From: Glossina fuscipes
Lineage: Eukaryota > Arthropoda > Insecta > Diptera > Glossinidae
Direction of reading: 5' to 3'
Length of the DNA stretch: 64,000 nt
NCBI RefSeq assembly: GCF_014805625.2
Contig: NW_023998490.1
Location: 3,005,987-3,069,986, forward strand
Part shown: piece by piece, positions 46,735 to 59,752 of the stretch
Layout of the letters: every line of letters starts with the position of its first letter
Numbering within the stretch: position 1 is the first letter of the stretch
Translations under genes and position numbers: made by a program
Notes under the pieces: generated by a model
Told to the model about the DNA's origin: nothing
Database searches by the model: none
Seen by the model: only the letters and a program-made list of their open reading frames with translations

Positions 46735-49700
46735 ATTTACGCAATATTAGTTATCCCTTGGTAATGTTAGGGGCCTAAATTCGAAAATTCGTTCCACTTT
46801 TCTAAATTCAGTGAGCACGGAATTTTTCTGTTTGGCCTTTACTGAAACTTGGCCCGATCTTCATTCGTCGGAACTTTTTCATAATTCTTTCCAAGTGTTT
46901 AGAAATGATCGAGTGAATCGCATTGGTGGTGGTGTATTAATTGCTATATCTGCGTCAGTCCCGTCCAATTTAATTGAATTTCCCACTTCTCCTGACGTTG
47001 AATTTATCGCTATTCGTGCGAATATGCCTGATAAACATCTATTTATAACCTGCTCCCCCAAATTCCGATATCTCCATTTACAGGAAACACGCTTCCCTCA
47101 TTTGTGAAGTGGCCAAGCGATCTAGACCCACTGATTTGGTCGTTGCATTGGGTGACTTCAATTTGCCTCAAGTCACTTGGTGTAGCACTGATAATTCTGG
47201 CTGTTTGGTTCCTACTTCAACGTCTGATAGGGCTGTTGTGTTCTTTAGTGAATTGTTTGATCATAATTTGGGTCAATATAATCGTACCCCTAATTGTAAT
47301 GGTAGACTGCTTGATCTCTGCTTTGCCAATTTTCCCGAGATTTACGTAAATCGTTGTCCACCTTTTAGTTTACCTGAGGATCCTTATCATCCATCAATAT
47401 GCATTTCCTTTCATCATATGAATGATGGTTTGTTGAATTGCCTTAATGTGCCAAATCAAACTTTTTTAAATAATTATTATGATTCGTCGTTTCATCGTTC
47501 TACAATACATTAAATCTAGCTATTGCTGCATCTGTTCCGATCAAGCATTGTCGACCTCGAAGCAGGTGTCCCCCGTGGTTTAATAAGACAATTAAATATC
47601 ACAAGAATAGAAAAAACTCGCTATTCAAAAAATATTCGAAAAGTGGCTCTGCGCTCGACTATGTCGCTTACTCGGTGGCGAGGCACAGATTTAACTCCCT
47701 CAACCATCATTATTACTGCAGGTACCTTCAGTCCATTAAATCCTCTCTCTTTGCTAATCCTAAATGCTTCTTTAAATTTGTTAACCCTAAAAGAAAAATT
47801 TCCACTGATTCCTCGGATGATTTTGAAATCTCAAATCTACTTGCTGAGTATTTCCGACGAAACTTTTCGATTGCTAATTTCGATTTATCAGCAAACTACC
47901 CATATCCTATAACTAACTCAGTTTCAATACCTAACTTGGCTATTTCGGAAGATGATGTTTTCAAAGGGTTGAGTTCTCTAAAATACAGTTGTTCGCCTGG
48001 ACCTGATGGAATTCCATCATGTGTACTTAAATCTTGCGTTGTCGAGTTATGTGGTGTGATCTCAAGGATTTTTAACATGTCCTTGTATTTAGGTGTTTTC
48101 CCTTCATGTTGGAAGAGTAGTTTCCTTATTCCTATCCACAAGAGTGGAAGTAGACAATTTGTTGAGAACTACAGAGACATGGCCAAGTTGAGCGTCTTGC
48201 CCAAGTTGTTCGAGCGTATTGTGACTCAGCATTTGGCCTTTGCCATTAATTCGTATATTTCTCCGCACCAGCACGGCTTTCGGAAAGGGCGATCTACAGT
48301 CACCAACTTGTTAGAGTTTACCTGTCATGTTTTCAAGGCTTTTTCTAGTGGCTCTCGCACAGATGTTATTTACACTGATTTAAGCAAAGCATTTGATATG
48401 GTTAACCATAAACTACTTCTCTTTAAACTCCAAGCCTCTGGTTTCCCACCCTACTTAGTGAAATGGATAAGCTCTTATCTGCACAATAGATCCTTCAGTG
48501 TTTTGTTTAACTTCATCACCTCGGATGAATTCCCCGTTACGTCTGGTGTACCTCAAGGAAGTCACTTGGGTCCCATTTTATTTAGTTTATACATTAACGA
48601 TCTCCCATCGGTGGTTAATTCCAGCCAGATCTTAATGTATGCTGATAATGTGAAACTGTTTTCTTCCTTCTCTGTTGAATCGCAATCACATCAGCTTCAA
48701 GGTGATTTGGATAATTTTGTTGCATGGTGCTCTTTGAATCTGCTGAAACTAAATCTGAGTAAATGTAAGAAGCTTTCATTCTCAAGAAGAAAGTCATTCA
48801 TTACTCAGTATTTCATAGATTCGCATAAGTTGGAGGATGTCGATTCGATCACAGATTTAGGCGTTCTATTTGACCATAGGTTACGTTTTAACTTGCATAT
48901 TGAGCTCTCGATTAGCAAAGCTAGGTCCGCGCTTGGTTTTATAAAAAGGTGGTCCAAAGAGCTTGATGATCCCTACATTACGAAAAGGCTGTACATGTGT
49001 TTGGTTAGACCCATACTCGAGTATGCCTCAGTTGTGTGGTCTCCTTCATAAAGGTGCTACGTAGATTCAATTGAATCAGTTGCCCTTAGAAATTTGGGTT
49101 GGGATCCGGTTGCCTCGCTTCCTCCGTATGAAAATAGGTTGCTTCTGCTGTCCCTACCGTCTCTTGAGAAACGTAGGTTTGTTCTTAGCGTTTCCTTTCT
49201 AATTAAAGTAATAAATGGTGCTATTGACTCGCCTTCATTACTTGGTGAAATAAGCTTTAATGTCCCTAACCGCTTCTCTAGGCACTTTATCTTGGTTAAG
49301 CTTAGTCAGTGTAAATTTAATTATGAGCTGTTCAATCCGCTCAGAGTCGTTTGCAAGAACCTAAATGACGTCTACCACTTATTCTCGTTATCGGACTCTT
49401 TAAAGTCCATTAAAGCAACATTGCTTAATACGCGCGATTTACCTATGTCGTATTTAAACTAGCTTTATCCTTAAAAAGTCGTTACGTTTCGAAAGTGAAT
49501 TATTGTCAATTTATTATCGGTTGCCAGGCTTATGCATTTTTGCGATGGCTTAGGGGTTCATTTGCAATTTGGTCCTGTACCGGTTGTAAGTGTGCTCCTA
49601 TGCTGATAGTGTACATGCTTTTTTTTCTTTTTCCTTTTTTTTTTTCTTCTTATTTGTTTTATTATGCTTATACTCAATTTTATTGTTAGTTAATATAAGT

Positions 49701-49800
49701 GTTGCATTAAGAGCCAATTGAACTCGACTGTTATTTGTTTAGTTGAGTTTCTAGTATAAGTGGAATAAATAAAATAAATAAAATAAATAAATACCTCTTT
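46735..49800 (+). mobile_element. Non-LTR retrotransposon copy B (endonuclease and reverse transcriptase)
   Basis: 5'-truncated at the start of ORF2. Endonuclease: NVRGLNSKIRSTF, AFTETWPDLHSS, ALGDFNLPQVTWC, DLCFANFPEIYVNRC. After frameshifts, 47675-49051 is one frame of reverse transcriptase: SPGPDGIPSCVLKSC, PKLFERIVTQH, HGFRKGRSTVTNLL, SGVPQGSHLGPILFSLYIND, then YADN where active enzymes have F/YADD. A further frame (49094-49462) completes the C-terminal part. The 3' end is an ATAAA-type tandem tail at about 49764-49792. A Jockey/CR1-like element; inactive. Confidence 0.92.
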
Positions 49801-50089
49801 TAGGAAAATGCAATGAAATAAAAAGATTGAGAAAACCCCATGGGCCTTCCATTTAGAAGTTAATTTATTTTTCAAGCATTTGAGATTACCATGAACATTA
49901 ATAAAAGCAAGTTTATCGTAATACCATTATGGGCGTCTCGTAATTTTGTCTAACATTAAGTTTAAGTAGTTCTCGTCGAAAGGTTGAACGCAAAGTGGTT
50001 ATTCTACGTACTACGTTTACGCAATTGATGCACTTCTCAGCTGTCTTCCGTTAACCTTATCCTTTAACAAACCTGAAGCTGGTTAAGAT
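49801..50089. other. Spacer, nothing seen
   Basis: Short A/T-rich spacer between the retrotransposon tail and a decayed gene. Confidence 0.4.
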
Positions 50090-52490
50090 TTACTGCATCG
50101 TTGATCCTCGATTAGCAAATGGCAACTTGCTGCTGGTGCTGTAAAAAAAGTTGTGTTTGCTGTATGTGTGGTGAATCGTCCTTGATGACTGCACAATGCT
50201 TGGTTTTTGTTGATAAGATCTAAACAGCAAATTTGCGAGATTTTCACCATTGCAAAAAGGAGTTTGTTTATATCTACCCTGAGTATTGTCTTTATTACAT
50301 ACTAAGTGACTAACGAATTTTCGAATATTTTCCATATCTTGTTCTTTTGCATCGTTATTAATACTGTTTCCCTTGTTAGGACTAGTATGAGTGGTACAGT
50401 TTTGACGCCAGTCAGCCTGCAACTCTTGCACCGAACGGATTTGGGATAATTTAACATTTGACTTTGAGCCAAAGGCGTTTGTTTTTTTGGACTTGCATCC
50501 TTTTTTCCGCTATCATTCTTGTTCTGAGCGTCTGTGTGAACTTCCTTTTTTTTAGGGCTTTTGGAATGTGTACTATTTTGAACGTGTGGTGACCATTTTG
50601 ATTCAATCTATCGAAATTTGAAATAAATATTAAAAAGTTTGAATATACGGATATAATTTTTTGAAATTTGGGAAAATATAACAAATTGTTTACCAGATTA
50701 GCTCTTTGAATGTGATTTTCTTTAAACTCGTCGTTATTGATGTCATCAACTTTACTTCAGAATTTTCTTGTTTACCGTTATTCAACTTTCTACTATATGG
50801 TGAAAAGATATAATTTTCAATATTTCGCGGTGAAAAATGGTTTATAAAAGTCAATTGACATAGAAATCAACCCAAATTTTAACCATGTAGGTCTACTTTT
50901 TACATATCACCGCATATAAAGAGTCTCAAGATATGTAAATTCTTATATGTCAAAATGGCCTTGGATTAAATTCCATATAAAATTTCTCATGAAGAGTAAC
51001 CCCTTATAAAAAAATTAAACTATATTTTAAACTATTAAAATGTTTAACTTTTAATATTTTATGACGAAATTATTGCATAGCAACATTTCAGTGAAAAATT
51101 GGCGGTGCCGAATTCGGATCAGATAGACTTATTTTGTAAACCGCAATATATTATATATAGAGATTATGACTGGAGATTATGTGGACTTATTATGTATAAT
51201 TTTGGTGTATTCTTACTACAACGAGTGTATAAGTGTTCTAAAGAAAGCTGTGTAGGGTATCTTATTATGGAAGCAATCAGTAAATTTATTTTTTTCTTTT
51301 CTTATTGTTGTATAACAAATGAAGACAAAGCAATCATACATATAAGTAGAGATATATATGTTAAAGAAGCCTATAATCATTTTAACTCGAAATTTCAATA
51401 CCTAACACATTAAGAGGTAGTGCTACTTTCTGGTTACTCGTTTTATAGTCGTAAACGAAGGCATATATTCAAAACCGGCATCGAAAGACGCCACATAGGG
51501 TGATAATAAAGAAATACATTGATAGGTCTTTCGTCAATAAATTCGAGAATGTGACAAGATCATTACGATTTTTACAATCACCCGATTTACTTTCAAAAGT
51601 TTCTGATCCGAAATAGTTGCCTGCCACAGTTCACATTTCTTTGCATTAAACTCGTTAAAATCACTCACAGACATGCTTCTCACAATCAAATGAAGCGCGG
51701 TCCATGACCGAGCCTCCGTCGTCATACGTTTGACTAAAGCGACGGCTCTTATCTTGATCATCCGTAACCGTAATACTCATTTTCGAAAATGTGCTTAATA
51801 ATAATAATACGAAGCATATCCTCTTCAACGGCCGATTCTTCGCCAAAGTTTTTACAATTCAAATAGTCTATCATACAAGTTTACGGTTTTAAAACATCAT
51901 AAGGTAAAACCACAATCCTAATGACATATGCATATGACATGTTCCCATTGCAATTGCATTTTTCGTCAATTCTCATTTGGGACCTCAGAGATTATATTCC
52001 AAAAATAGTTAATTTTTACTACTTTTTCAACGTTTTTTCCCAAAACCAATTTAAAGGCAGCAAAAAAAAAACATACATAATTAGTATAACAAGGGAAAGC
52101 TGCAGCTAAAGATAGCAATTACAAGGAAAACTTTGTAGACAAATCAAGGATTTAGGATAGATACAACGAGATATACTTATAATCAAAGAAGTTAATACTA
52201 ACCTTACTGTTCGATACGTTGTCCCCTCACTTGGTTGCTTTCAAATCGTGTTGTAAGCTGTTAAGAGGGCTTCCAAAAACCACTGTTCTAATTTAATTTC
52301 CTGATGCACAGTCGTTTGATGCAGTTCTGTTGATTCCTCGGAATCCACAGTAAATTGATTGGCCTCCTTTTGGGCGATATCATTCGTCGCTACAGACGAT
52401 TGAGGCTTTTTCTATTCCTCAGGTGTTGGCGGCGACGGAGGTGGCGTTGTCATCCTAACATCTTTACCTTTAGTTAAGTTCATACTGAGG
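50090..52490 (-). pseudogene. Decayed multi-exon gene, not recognised
   Basis: From high to low: a first exon from ATG at 52482 (KGKDVRMTTPPPSPPTPEE, then TAG; further FTVDSEESTELHQTTVHQE, a TGA, and a GTAAGG donor at 52206); a middle block 51846-51530 read in three frames (DDQDKSRRFSQTYDDGGSV, VSDFNEFNAKKCELWQ); and a terminal block 50600-50090 (THSKSPKKKEVHTDAQNKN; frameshift; [45 protein letters not shown]). Codon-like composition and splice sites suggest a former host gene; stops and frameshifts in every block suggest it is dead. Confidence 0.45.
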
Positions 52491-54080
52491 GGCAATCTAG
52501 AAATATCTTGGAACGTCTCTTACAATTCTCATATTTTACACAGCAAATTTTTAAAAACACCAAAACACAACAACTTACGAATAATTTCACATGGATATGA
52601 TTTATTTCATCAAAAGGATTTTTTCTCTTGTTTCTTAGAAAATAACATTTTTTGTGCGCTCTTTCCGAGCAGATCAAAAGTTACAAATGGAGATCGCGGA
52701 AATGAACAATAACAATGTAAATTGCCGTTAACGCTTTTGTAACGCTTTTTGTTCCTTTTCATTAGTGTTGCTAAGCTACAAATACGTTATAGCGTTTTTT
52801 GTATTAAATTTTTACGATGATAGAAGTGCCAACGCATTTGCAATAGAACAAATTATCTTTTTTATATTGGAAAACGGCGTTTGTAGATTACGTAGTCTAC
52901 AAATTTTTCAACAAAAAGAAAAATTTGTAAAATCTTGGCTTAATTGCTTGGGGATTCTATTCAGTGAGCTTGCACGTTTTGCCCACAACTCCCCCGGTTT
53001 TATCTTCAATTTTGTAAAACAGAGTATGTGATACTTGGTTACAACCAAACGGGCCAGTTCGGAAGAATGAAAAATGATGAAGGATTTGCTGAGATTTGAT
53101 AAACGACCTTAGGCTTAAAATGGACAAAATCCAACCGAGGAAGTGTCTTGTATATACTAGATAAGCATAAAATGGAATAAGTAGCAGTGGCAGCCATTTT
53201 AGGCAAGGGTAGAGCTATGATGGAGAAAAGGGATTGTCACTATATATCGGACGCAGGCGTTACAGCAACAAATAACAATATCTTTAAATGATAAAAAGAC
53301 AACTTAGGAGGACATTGTCAAGTTTGTCATCACTACACAAATTTCATGGCGAACGCTTTGCAAATTTATTGGTATTTGCTTTGCGAGAAATTATATAGAA
53401 TTCAATTAGGAATTTGAAAGGTTTACAATTTCACAGTTTATTGCCAAAAGGGAAGCTTGTGGCTTTTCTCACCATTTCTTTCATTCTTTCAACTTCTCTT
53501 ATTTGTCTGCTAATAGTTTAATCACATATTTCAATAAATTCCAAGTAAATTTCATTTCTTACAATACAACATTAGTGTAAGATAAATATAAATTAGACAA
53601 ATAATTTCTAAATTTAAAACAAGTGGTTTGCTTTAAAGGAGCCTTTGCAGGTTGATGATAGCTGCAAAGTGTTCCGTTTAAAGCAGAAACACAGTGTTTA
53701 AAATAAAAGAAAAAAAATTGAAAAAAATTATAAAAACATTGTAAACAACCACCACACTTCAAGGTTATGTAATCTGCGATATCGTTGTCTATGGTCACTT
53801 ATGCTAACACAGACCAACACATAAACGCGATTATGCAAATGCAAGTGAATGAACAATGCTATGTTAATGAATGCACATTCTTGCACAAACATGAATGTGG
53901 AAAGAAAGAATAAAATATTGAATGAAAGTATATGTAATTAAAACTAAACTATTTACATTTAACTTAATAAATAATAAATACTATATTTATATTTATTTTT
54001 ATGTAACTCATATATGTTAAGATTAAAATATGACTGATTTTAATGAAAAATTCCATTATGCCCTCTCCCAACATCTTCGC
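52491..54080. other. Intergenic, no gene
   Basis: The longest frame (52765-53031, plus) is hydrophobic and A/T-driven. Nothing supported. Confidence 0.4.
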
Positions 54081-55892
54081 GACTACCCGAAGTTGTGGCG
54101 TCCGCGGGAGAGGCCATAATTCGACCAGTATCAGGAACTGGCCGAAAAAGTAAGCCAGCAGATGCAGGAGCAAGTGTCCGTAAAAAAAGTAAGTACTACA
54201 TTGAAAGAAATCAGGAAGCGTCTGAAACGGTTGAACAAGGGATTGTCTACCTTAATGAAAACTTCCGCATACCGTAGGTATGTGGAAAAACTTCAATATA
54301 GGCGGGCCGTCAAGGTATAGCAGGCCGCCGAGCTGATGCAGACGCTTAATGAGCTGGAGGAATTCCCGGGGTCCGAAGAAAAGGACACATTAATCCAGGA
54401 GGATAGCGACGTGCCGTCCAGAAAAAACATTAAGGAGGATCTAAAGAAGCTCAAAGACAATTTAACTGCCCGCCACAGAATTATGCAGAAATGCTGTGAC
54501 GACGTCTACACAACGAACTGTGTATTCGCGGGCAGAGGACCGCCTCCATGGTTGCGAGTATTCAGAATCTAAGTACACGAAGATCTTGGAACATGACGCT
54601 GTCCCTGTGTTTGCGAGGAGAAGTCTTTTAACAGAATTCAACATAGTTTTAGAATGGCACCTTCACAGCACCTTCTTAAAATTAAACGGCGACAAACTGT
54701 GACAGGACATCTTCGAAATTGCCGAAGATAGGCCCCCTCGCGTTCAGGGCTTTCGTCTGAGATCGAGGTTTGGGCAATAGTAAGATGGTGAAAAAGTTTA
54801 TAAATGGTATTTTTAATAGAACAAGACGTGATGACAGCAGACAGCAGATTCGCCTCCTCTTTGATTATCCGCATACCGTGTCTGCATTACCAATTACTGG
54901 CGAGAGCGACATAAAGGAGTTAATCGAAGTAACGACAAAGACGTGCTATGCCAAATCGCGGTTCTGGGTCCTGAAAGCAGCCATCCCAAATCCCAGCGCA
55001 CCCTTTGCCACGTATGCAACGTTTGAATTTTTCCGACCTGCTGCGCTGTCATACTTCCAAGCAGCAATCAATGCTAAGGTGCTGCCCGTTGACACCTCCC
55101 TAGCGAATGAAGCGTGCGAATTTATAAGGACTTCAACGAAATTCGTAGACGTGTTCCATCGGGTGCAAATAAATAGAGATAGAATTGGGCGGAGACACAA
55201 AAGGATCTGGTGTCGGCTTACCCTGACGAAACTTTGAAGCCATTCAGGGTCCATTGGACAAGATATTCTCGAACTTAGCAGTTGGACAGAAGAGAAGAGC
55301 AAGATCGTCAACGAAGATTGGGGAAATATTGAGGAAATTGATGGAGTTCAAGATCGCGGAATGATCCCGCGGCTTTACTTCCGACGATGAGTACCTCCTC
55401 ATCAACAGTATGAAGTATGTGGTCATAATCCGCGAGGAAGAAGAGTTCGCGTCGTAAGACACCGATGGGGAGGTCTACCGCGACCTAACTTTTTATCCCA
55501 TAACCGCGATAGAGAAAGGCTACCTGCGGATGCTCACAGGATACGCCATGGCGAGGTACATCGATGAGCCGCTGCAGTGTCAAGCGTTCCTTGCTGACCT
55601 AAGCCAGTCAAAAGAAGACGCCTGCGAGATTGAAGACGGCGGACTAATCACAAAGGAGGTTTTGGACGGCTGGATCCTTTCCTCGCTGAACCTGAAATCG
55701 GCGTTCCCTAAAGAGGAGGTCCACGAAGGGTTCTACCGGGGATACGAAATATTTTACTCAATCATGACGCATCATATGGTGAACAGCGACATCGGCCGAC
55801 GGATACACTCCACCGTGGTTGCGCGCGTTAACTTTTTCAAGCAAAGAGGATCCTGCAGAAGCGGCAGTATCCACCGCGGAAATTATATATAA
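54081..55892 (+). pseudogene. Family X copy B (unrecognised repeated coding family)
   Basis: About 600 codons. The N-terminal and C-terminal parts share one frame, with TAA at 54117, TAG at 54318 and further stops at about 55350 and 55455; the middle (54770-55237) lies in another frame, so there are compensating shifts. Segments: FDQYQELAEKVSQQMQEQV, KEIRKRLKRLNKGLSTLM, ELEEFPGSEEKDTLIQED; middle RQQIRLLFDYPHTVSALP, SRFWVLKAAIPNPSAPF; end YLRMLTGYAMARY, IMTHHMVNSDIGRRI, FFKQRGSC. The end matches copy A (28599-29290). It is basic, helix-rich and GC-rich compared with its flanks. No known domain is recognised. Confidence 0.6.
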
Positions 55893-58575
55893 TTAAATAG
55901 TATACACAGCTTTCTCACAATTGTTCTCGTAAAGGTACATCAGATGTTGAATGTATCTGTTGGGCTTGTCCCACCAATGTTTCTAAATTTTAAACACCTC
56001 AAAGAACGTATGGTTCTCGCGGTTATCCGGGTATGATTCCTCCAAATTCTAGCCTAGAAAGGGTGAATTTAACTTTCATTATACAAAATTCTTGCCATAT
56101 TTACTACAAAAGCAAATTAACGCTAGTCGAAATATTCTGAAAGAACTGAGTTAGACAAGTGGCCTGTATTGCGGACGCATATCTCAAATTGGCCAAGTGA
56201 AGTCTGGTAGAGTCTGTATGGATATCAGTTGATCAGAGTTTTGAGTGAATCAACCAATGGTCAACTAATGTAAATTCCCGGAGTTGCCACGCCAGGGCGA
56301 AAGCGAAGTGAATAGATAAGTGACACTGTCTCGCCCGCGTCTTGAAAGCTTCCGCAAAAATCCTTATGCATGACCAAAAACCTTTTATAATCCTTGTAAG
56401 TCATCTTTCGGTATAACAGACAAGAAAGAAAACACGTCCGAGCTCTAAGAAAATCAGTATGACATATAAAATATTTCGTGTGATTTGCTGGACGTTATTA
56501 TTACATTAGGCTCTTCATATGTTTGTAGCATGTTTAGGAATTCGGATTTGATTAAGCCACGTTTTTCCACGTCTGTGTCTGTTTACCTAAGAAAGCAAGA
56601 AACAAGATTGGTATTGTTTTTGTTACTGTTATTAAGGTCAGTTCGAAAATGAAAGTATTTACGTATAGTTAGTATGCTAAGTAACTGAGCAAAGCTACCT
56701 AAAATAAGCTAACCAAGCAGCCATATATAAACGAACTGGATGAGACAAACTTGGATTTTGGTTGCAAAAGTTATCGATGATATGCTGGTAAGTTATGAAA
56801 AAGACAATTTGAAATGTTTATTATATACTACGTCGACTTTTCCGGATTCCGCCTGACTGGCCGAGTAGTCAAGAGTCTCGACTAGCAACTCAATGGTCGT
56901 GTGTTCAGATCTCAAGTGCGGTAGAGTTTTTAATAAAACTGAAAGCCTTAGATGCTAGTGCTTTAAGACTTTAGTCTTAGAATTTATTCTCTGGCTAAAT
57001 TTATAGCAATAATAATAATATCTTTCCGGATATAAGTGAACGGATCTTCGCTCTACTTTGCAGTCAAATATTGTAGAGAGACTTGTGATATAACTTCTTT
57101 TCATCAATTTAATTCCACCATTTTCACTGGTAGAATCGAATATTGGACATGGCATAAAAAGAAATTTTTTTATATCCATCACCGTCATCCTACAAAGGAC
57201 TAAAATAAGAAAAGGGCTAAATTTTCATAACCTATAGTAAATTTTCGTTGGGTTCAAGTAGCCGACAGACAGACTTAGAAGAAGAAGAAGCCAGCAAAAA
57301 GTGCAACGAACTGAAGACCGTATCAGTACTAAAGTGAGAACGTAATCCTTAGTTTTAAAACTAAACTACTTTCACAAATTTTTTCCCAATTTCTTCCAAT
57401 TTTTTTTTTATATATTCTCTTTAATTTAACAATTTTTCAATTCACCAAAGTTCTTCGTGCTCTTATAAAATTTCACAGAACGCCCTTAGCTGTTTTTTTT
57501 CTTTACACCATATTAAAAAAAAAATCTTGTGCGGAGAATGGACAATGCACAGAGTTGCTTTTAATAAATAACAAAAATGGTGAATAAAAAATCTTTCTCA
57601 TCTGTTAAATGGGAAAATGTGGCAAAGCGGTCAAAGCGGTGCACAAGTCTGTTAAATGGCGAGGCCCTATGTTAATGGGGGTGGAGGTTGGGTTTTTTAT
57701 TATGGAAGCAAATAAGTCATCGTCATCTTCATCCCAATTTTCACTTATCCCAGTTTTACACTGATTAGATGGTACTAGAGCTAAAAAATTTTGGATTAAC
57801 CTAAATATTGTCTCTTCACAAATTTTAAAAACAACTTACTTTGATTTACGTTGTACGTGTCGTCTTTCTACATATCGTACAAAGTTAGACTTGTTAAAAA
57901 AAGCCTATAAAGAGCCACTTACTTTCTGTTTCTGGCGTAGAATCGTATGACTTTGTTTCTCTTATTGCTTTATTTCGGTGTAAAAGAAATAGGCAGCTAA
58001 CGGTTTTTTAACCAAAAACCATTTTGCAAGCGCTTGCGAAAGATTGGGAAAGAAAAATTTTTTGATAAGAGAAGTGATTCTACCGAATAATTACAGAAAA
58101 GAACATCAATTAAACAAAAAAATTAAACAAAAAATACAAAAAAATTAATATTATAAACTATTATTTCTGTGTTGTGTTAGTTTATTGTGTACTTTGCTAA
58201 ATAAAGTAAAGTTTTTATCATATTTTTATTTTCAACTTCAAATTCATAATTGACTTGTAAGTGAATTTTATAAATAAATGTTTATAATTTTTTGTCTAGG
58301 AGACGTTTATTTTTCTCCATTTTCTCCATTTCGTCCATAGTAGTTTTTCAGTGCATGTACACCGATTTTTTTTGATATAGGTAAAGTTGGCTTAAAGATA
58401 TAGTAATTTATGTTAAAAATTATAAACCTAATTGAAAATACAATAAATAAACTTAATACAGTGTTATAGAGAAATGTATATGAGTATATATATGAGAGGA
58501 AGTTGAACAAGTGATCTAACCTGAATATAACACTCGTACCTTAGTGGGACATAATATTCATCCAAATGTTAATAG
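55893..58575. other. Intergenic with a SINE; no helicase exons seen
   Basis: Contains a tRNA-derived SINE at 56849-57000. I looked here for upstream exons of the MOV10-like gene and found no helicase motif. Confidence 0.45.
56849..57000 (+). repeat. tRNA-derived SINE
   Basis: TGGCCGAGTAGTCAAGAG (A-box-like), CTCGACTAGCAACTCAATGG and GTGTTCAGATCTCAAGTGCG (B-box-like), followed by AGAATTTATTCTCTGGCTAA. The last part recurs at 59262-59285. Confidence 0.65.
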
Positions 58576-58942
58576 ACCGACGTAGCAATGCTTAAAATTG
58601 GTTCTGTGGCGGAATTCCAAGGACAGGTATAACTTTCGTAAAATTACACTAATGTTTGAGTTAATACTAATGTTGATTTCACTTGGTTGTTTTTAGGAAC
58701 GCGATATAATATTAATCTCAGGAGTGAGATCAAGCAAGGAGCATATACGTGACGATATGCACCATGGATTAGGATTCATACGAAACGAAAGATCAACCAA
58801 ACCCGCAATTTCTCGGCCTCGTTGTCTGCTTGTGATATACGGCAACCCTGAACTGGATCCTCGTTGGCGCGCGATCATAGAATACTGCGTCGGTAATGAT
58901 GCGTACCTTGGTCAAGATTTGCCGCAATTATCTGTAACTTAA
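58576..58942 (+). CDS. C-terminal exons of a MOV10/Armitage-type RNA helicase (partial)
   Basis: Exon 58576-58626 (DVAMLKIGSVAEFQGQ) and exon 58697-58942 join in phase. They read through the SF1 helicase motif V (GSVAEFQGQER), DIILISGVRSSKEHIRDD, a motif VI region and GNPELDPRWRAIIEYCV, ending 17 residues later. This layout is that of MOV10 and fly Armitage, RNA helicases of RNA silencing and the piRNA pathway. Motif VI reads KPAISRPR where family members have NVAISRAR. All N-terminal helicase motifs are missing from the 2.6 kb upstream, so this is a partial copy unless a very long intron precedes it. Confidence 0.8.
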
Positions 58943-59033
58943 CTTTATTTTTTTTTTCTTTTTTGAAATGAAATAAATAACTTTATTTATATAATAGCTT
59001 TATTTATACATTTAAAATAGCTTTATTAATATG

Positions 59034-59065
<32 letters not shown>

Positions 59066-59215
59066 GAAGAAATTGTTATTCTTTTTAATGGTTTCCTGAT
59101 TGTTTCCGATTCTTCTTTCTTGACTTGGTCGCTTTTGCTCTTCTATCATCTCCTCTAGATGTATATATAGTGTTTTAGAAAATACGCGAACTAAACTTAT
59201 TTAATTTTACAAGTT

Positions 59216-59290
59216 ATCCGCCTGAGTGGCTTCAAATCTCAAGTGCGCTTTTAAGAAAAGAATTTATTCTCTGGTTAAATTTATTTAACG
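59216..59290 (+). repeat. SINE fragment
   Basis: TTATCCGCCTGAGTGGCTTC, AAATCTCAAGTGCGC and AGAATTTATTCTCTGGTTAA match the SINE at 56849-57000, with the central part deleted. Confidence 0.6.
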
Positions 59291-59669
59291 TGTATGTGTA
59301 AGATATAATCTAAATATCGATCCTTTCTTCCCACAAAAGATTGGGTGTGACCAGCGTAAGATTGTCGCAGAAAGGAAATTAATATATTTACTGCTTCGAT
59401 AATTAATATAAAAAAACATTGCTAAGCGTAACGAATTTATAAATGTTGTTAAGAAAAGATATTTAAGATTCATGAAAAATTAAGAAAGAAAACTTTGAAC
59501 TTGGGCGGATTTAACGCCTTGTATTTTCAGCGAGTTAAACGCTTGATTGAATTGTTTGATAGCAATTAATTTTATTCAATTCTTACCTGGCTATTTATAC
59601 ACAAATTAATACACTAAATTATTCTAACGTAAACAGATAGTAATTGTTTTGATTAGGGCGCCTGGCATC

Positions 59670-59752
59670 GTATTGCATTACGAAATGCAATACCCAGCCA
59701 GTTGAAGTGCGACAAAATTTTTGTTTTACTTTTTTTTACTCTTGTCGCACTT
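59670..59752. repeat. Two adjacent perfect hairpins
   Basis: GTATTGCAT/ATGCAATAC (59670-59678 and 59685-59693) and AAGTGCGACAA/TTGTCGCACTT (59705-59715 and 59742-59752). Resembles the inside of a MITE. Confidence 0.7.

Noticed and set aside
52765..53031. 88-codon plus-strand frame
   Set aside because: No similarity, composition driven by A/T, no supporting splice or start context.
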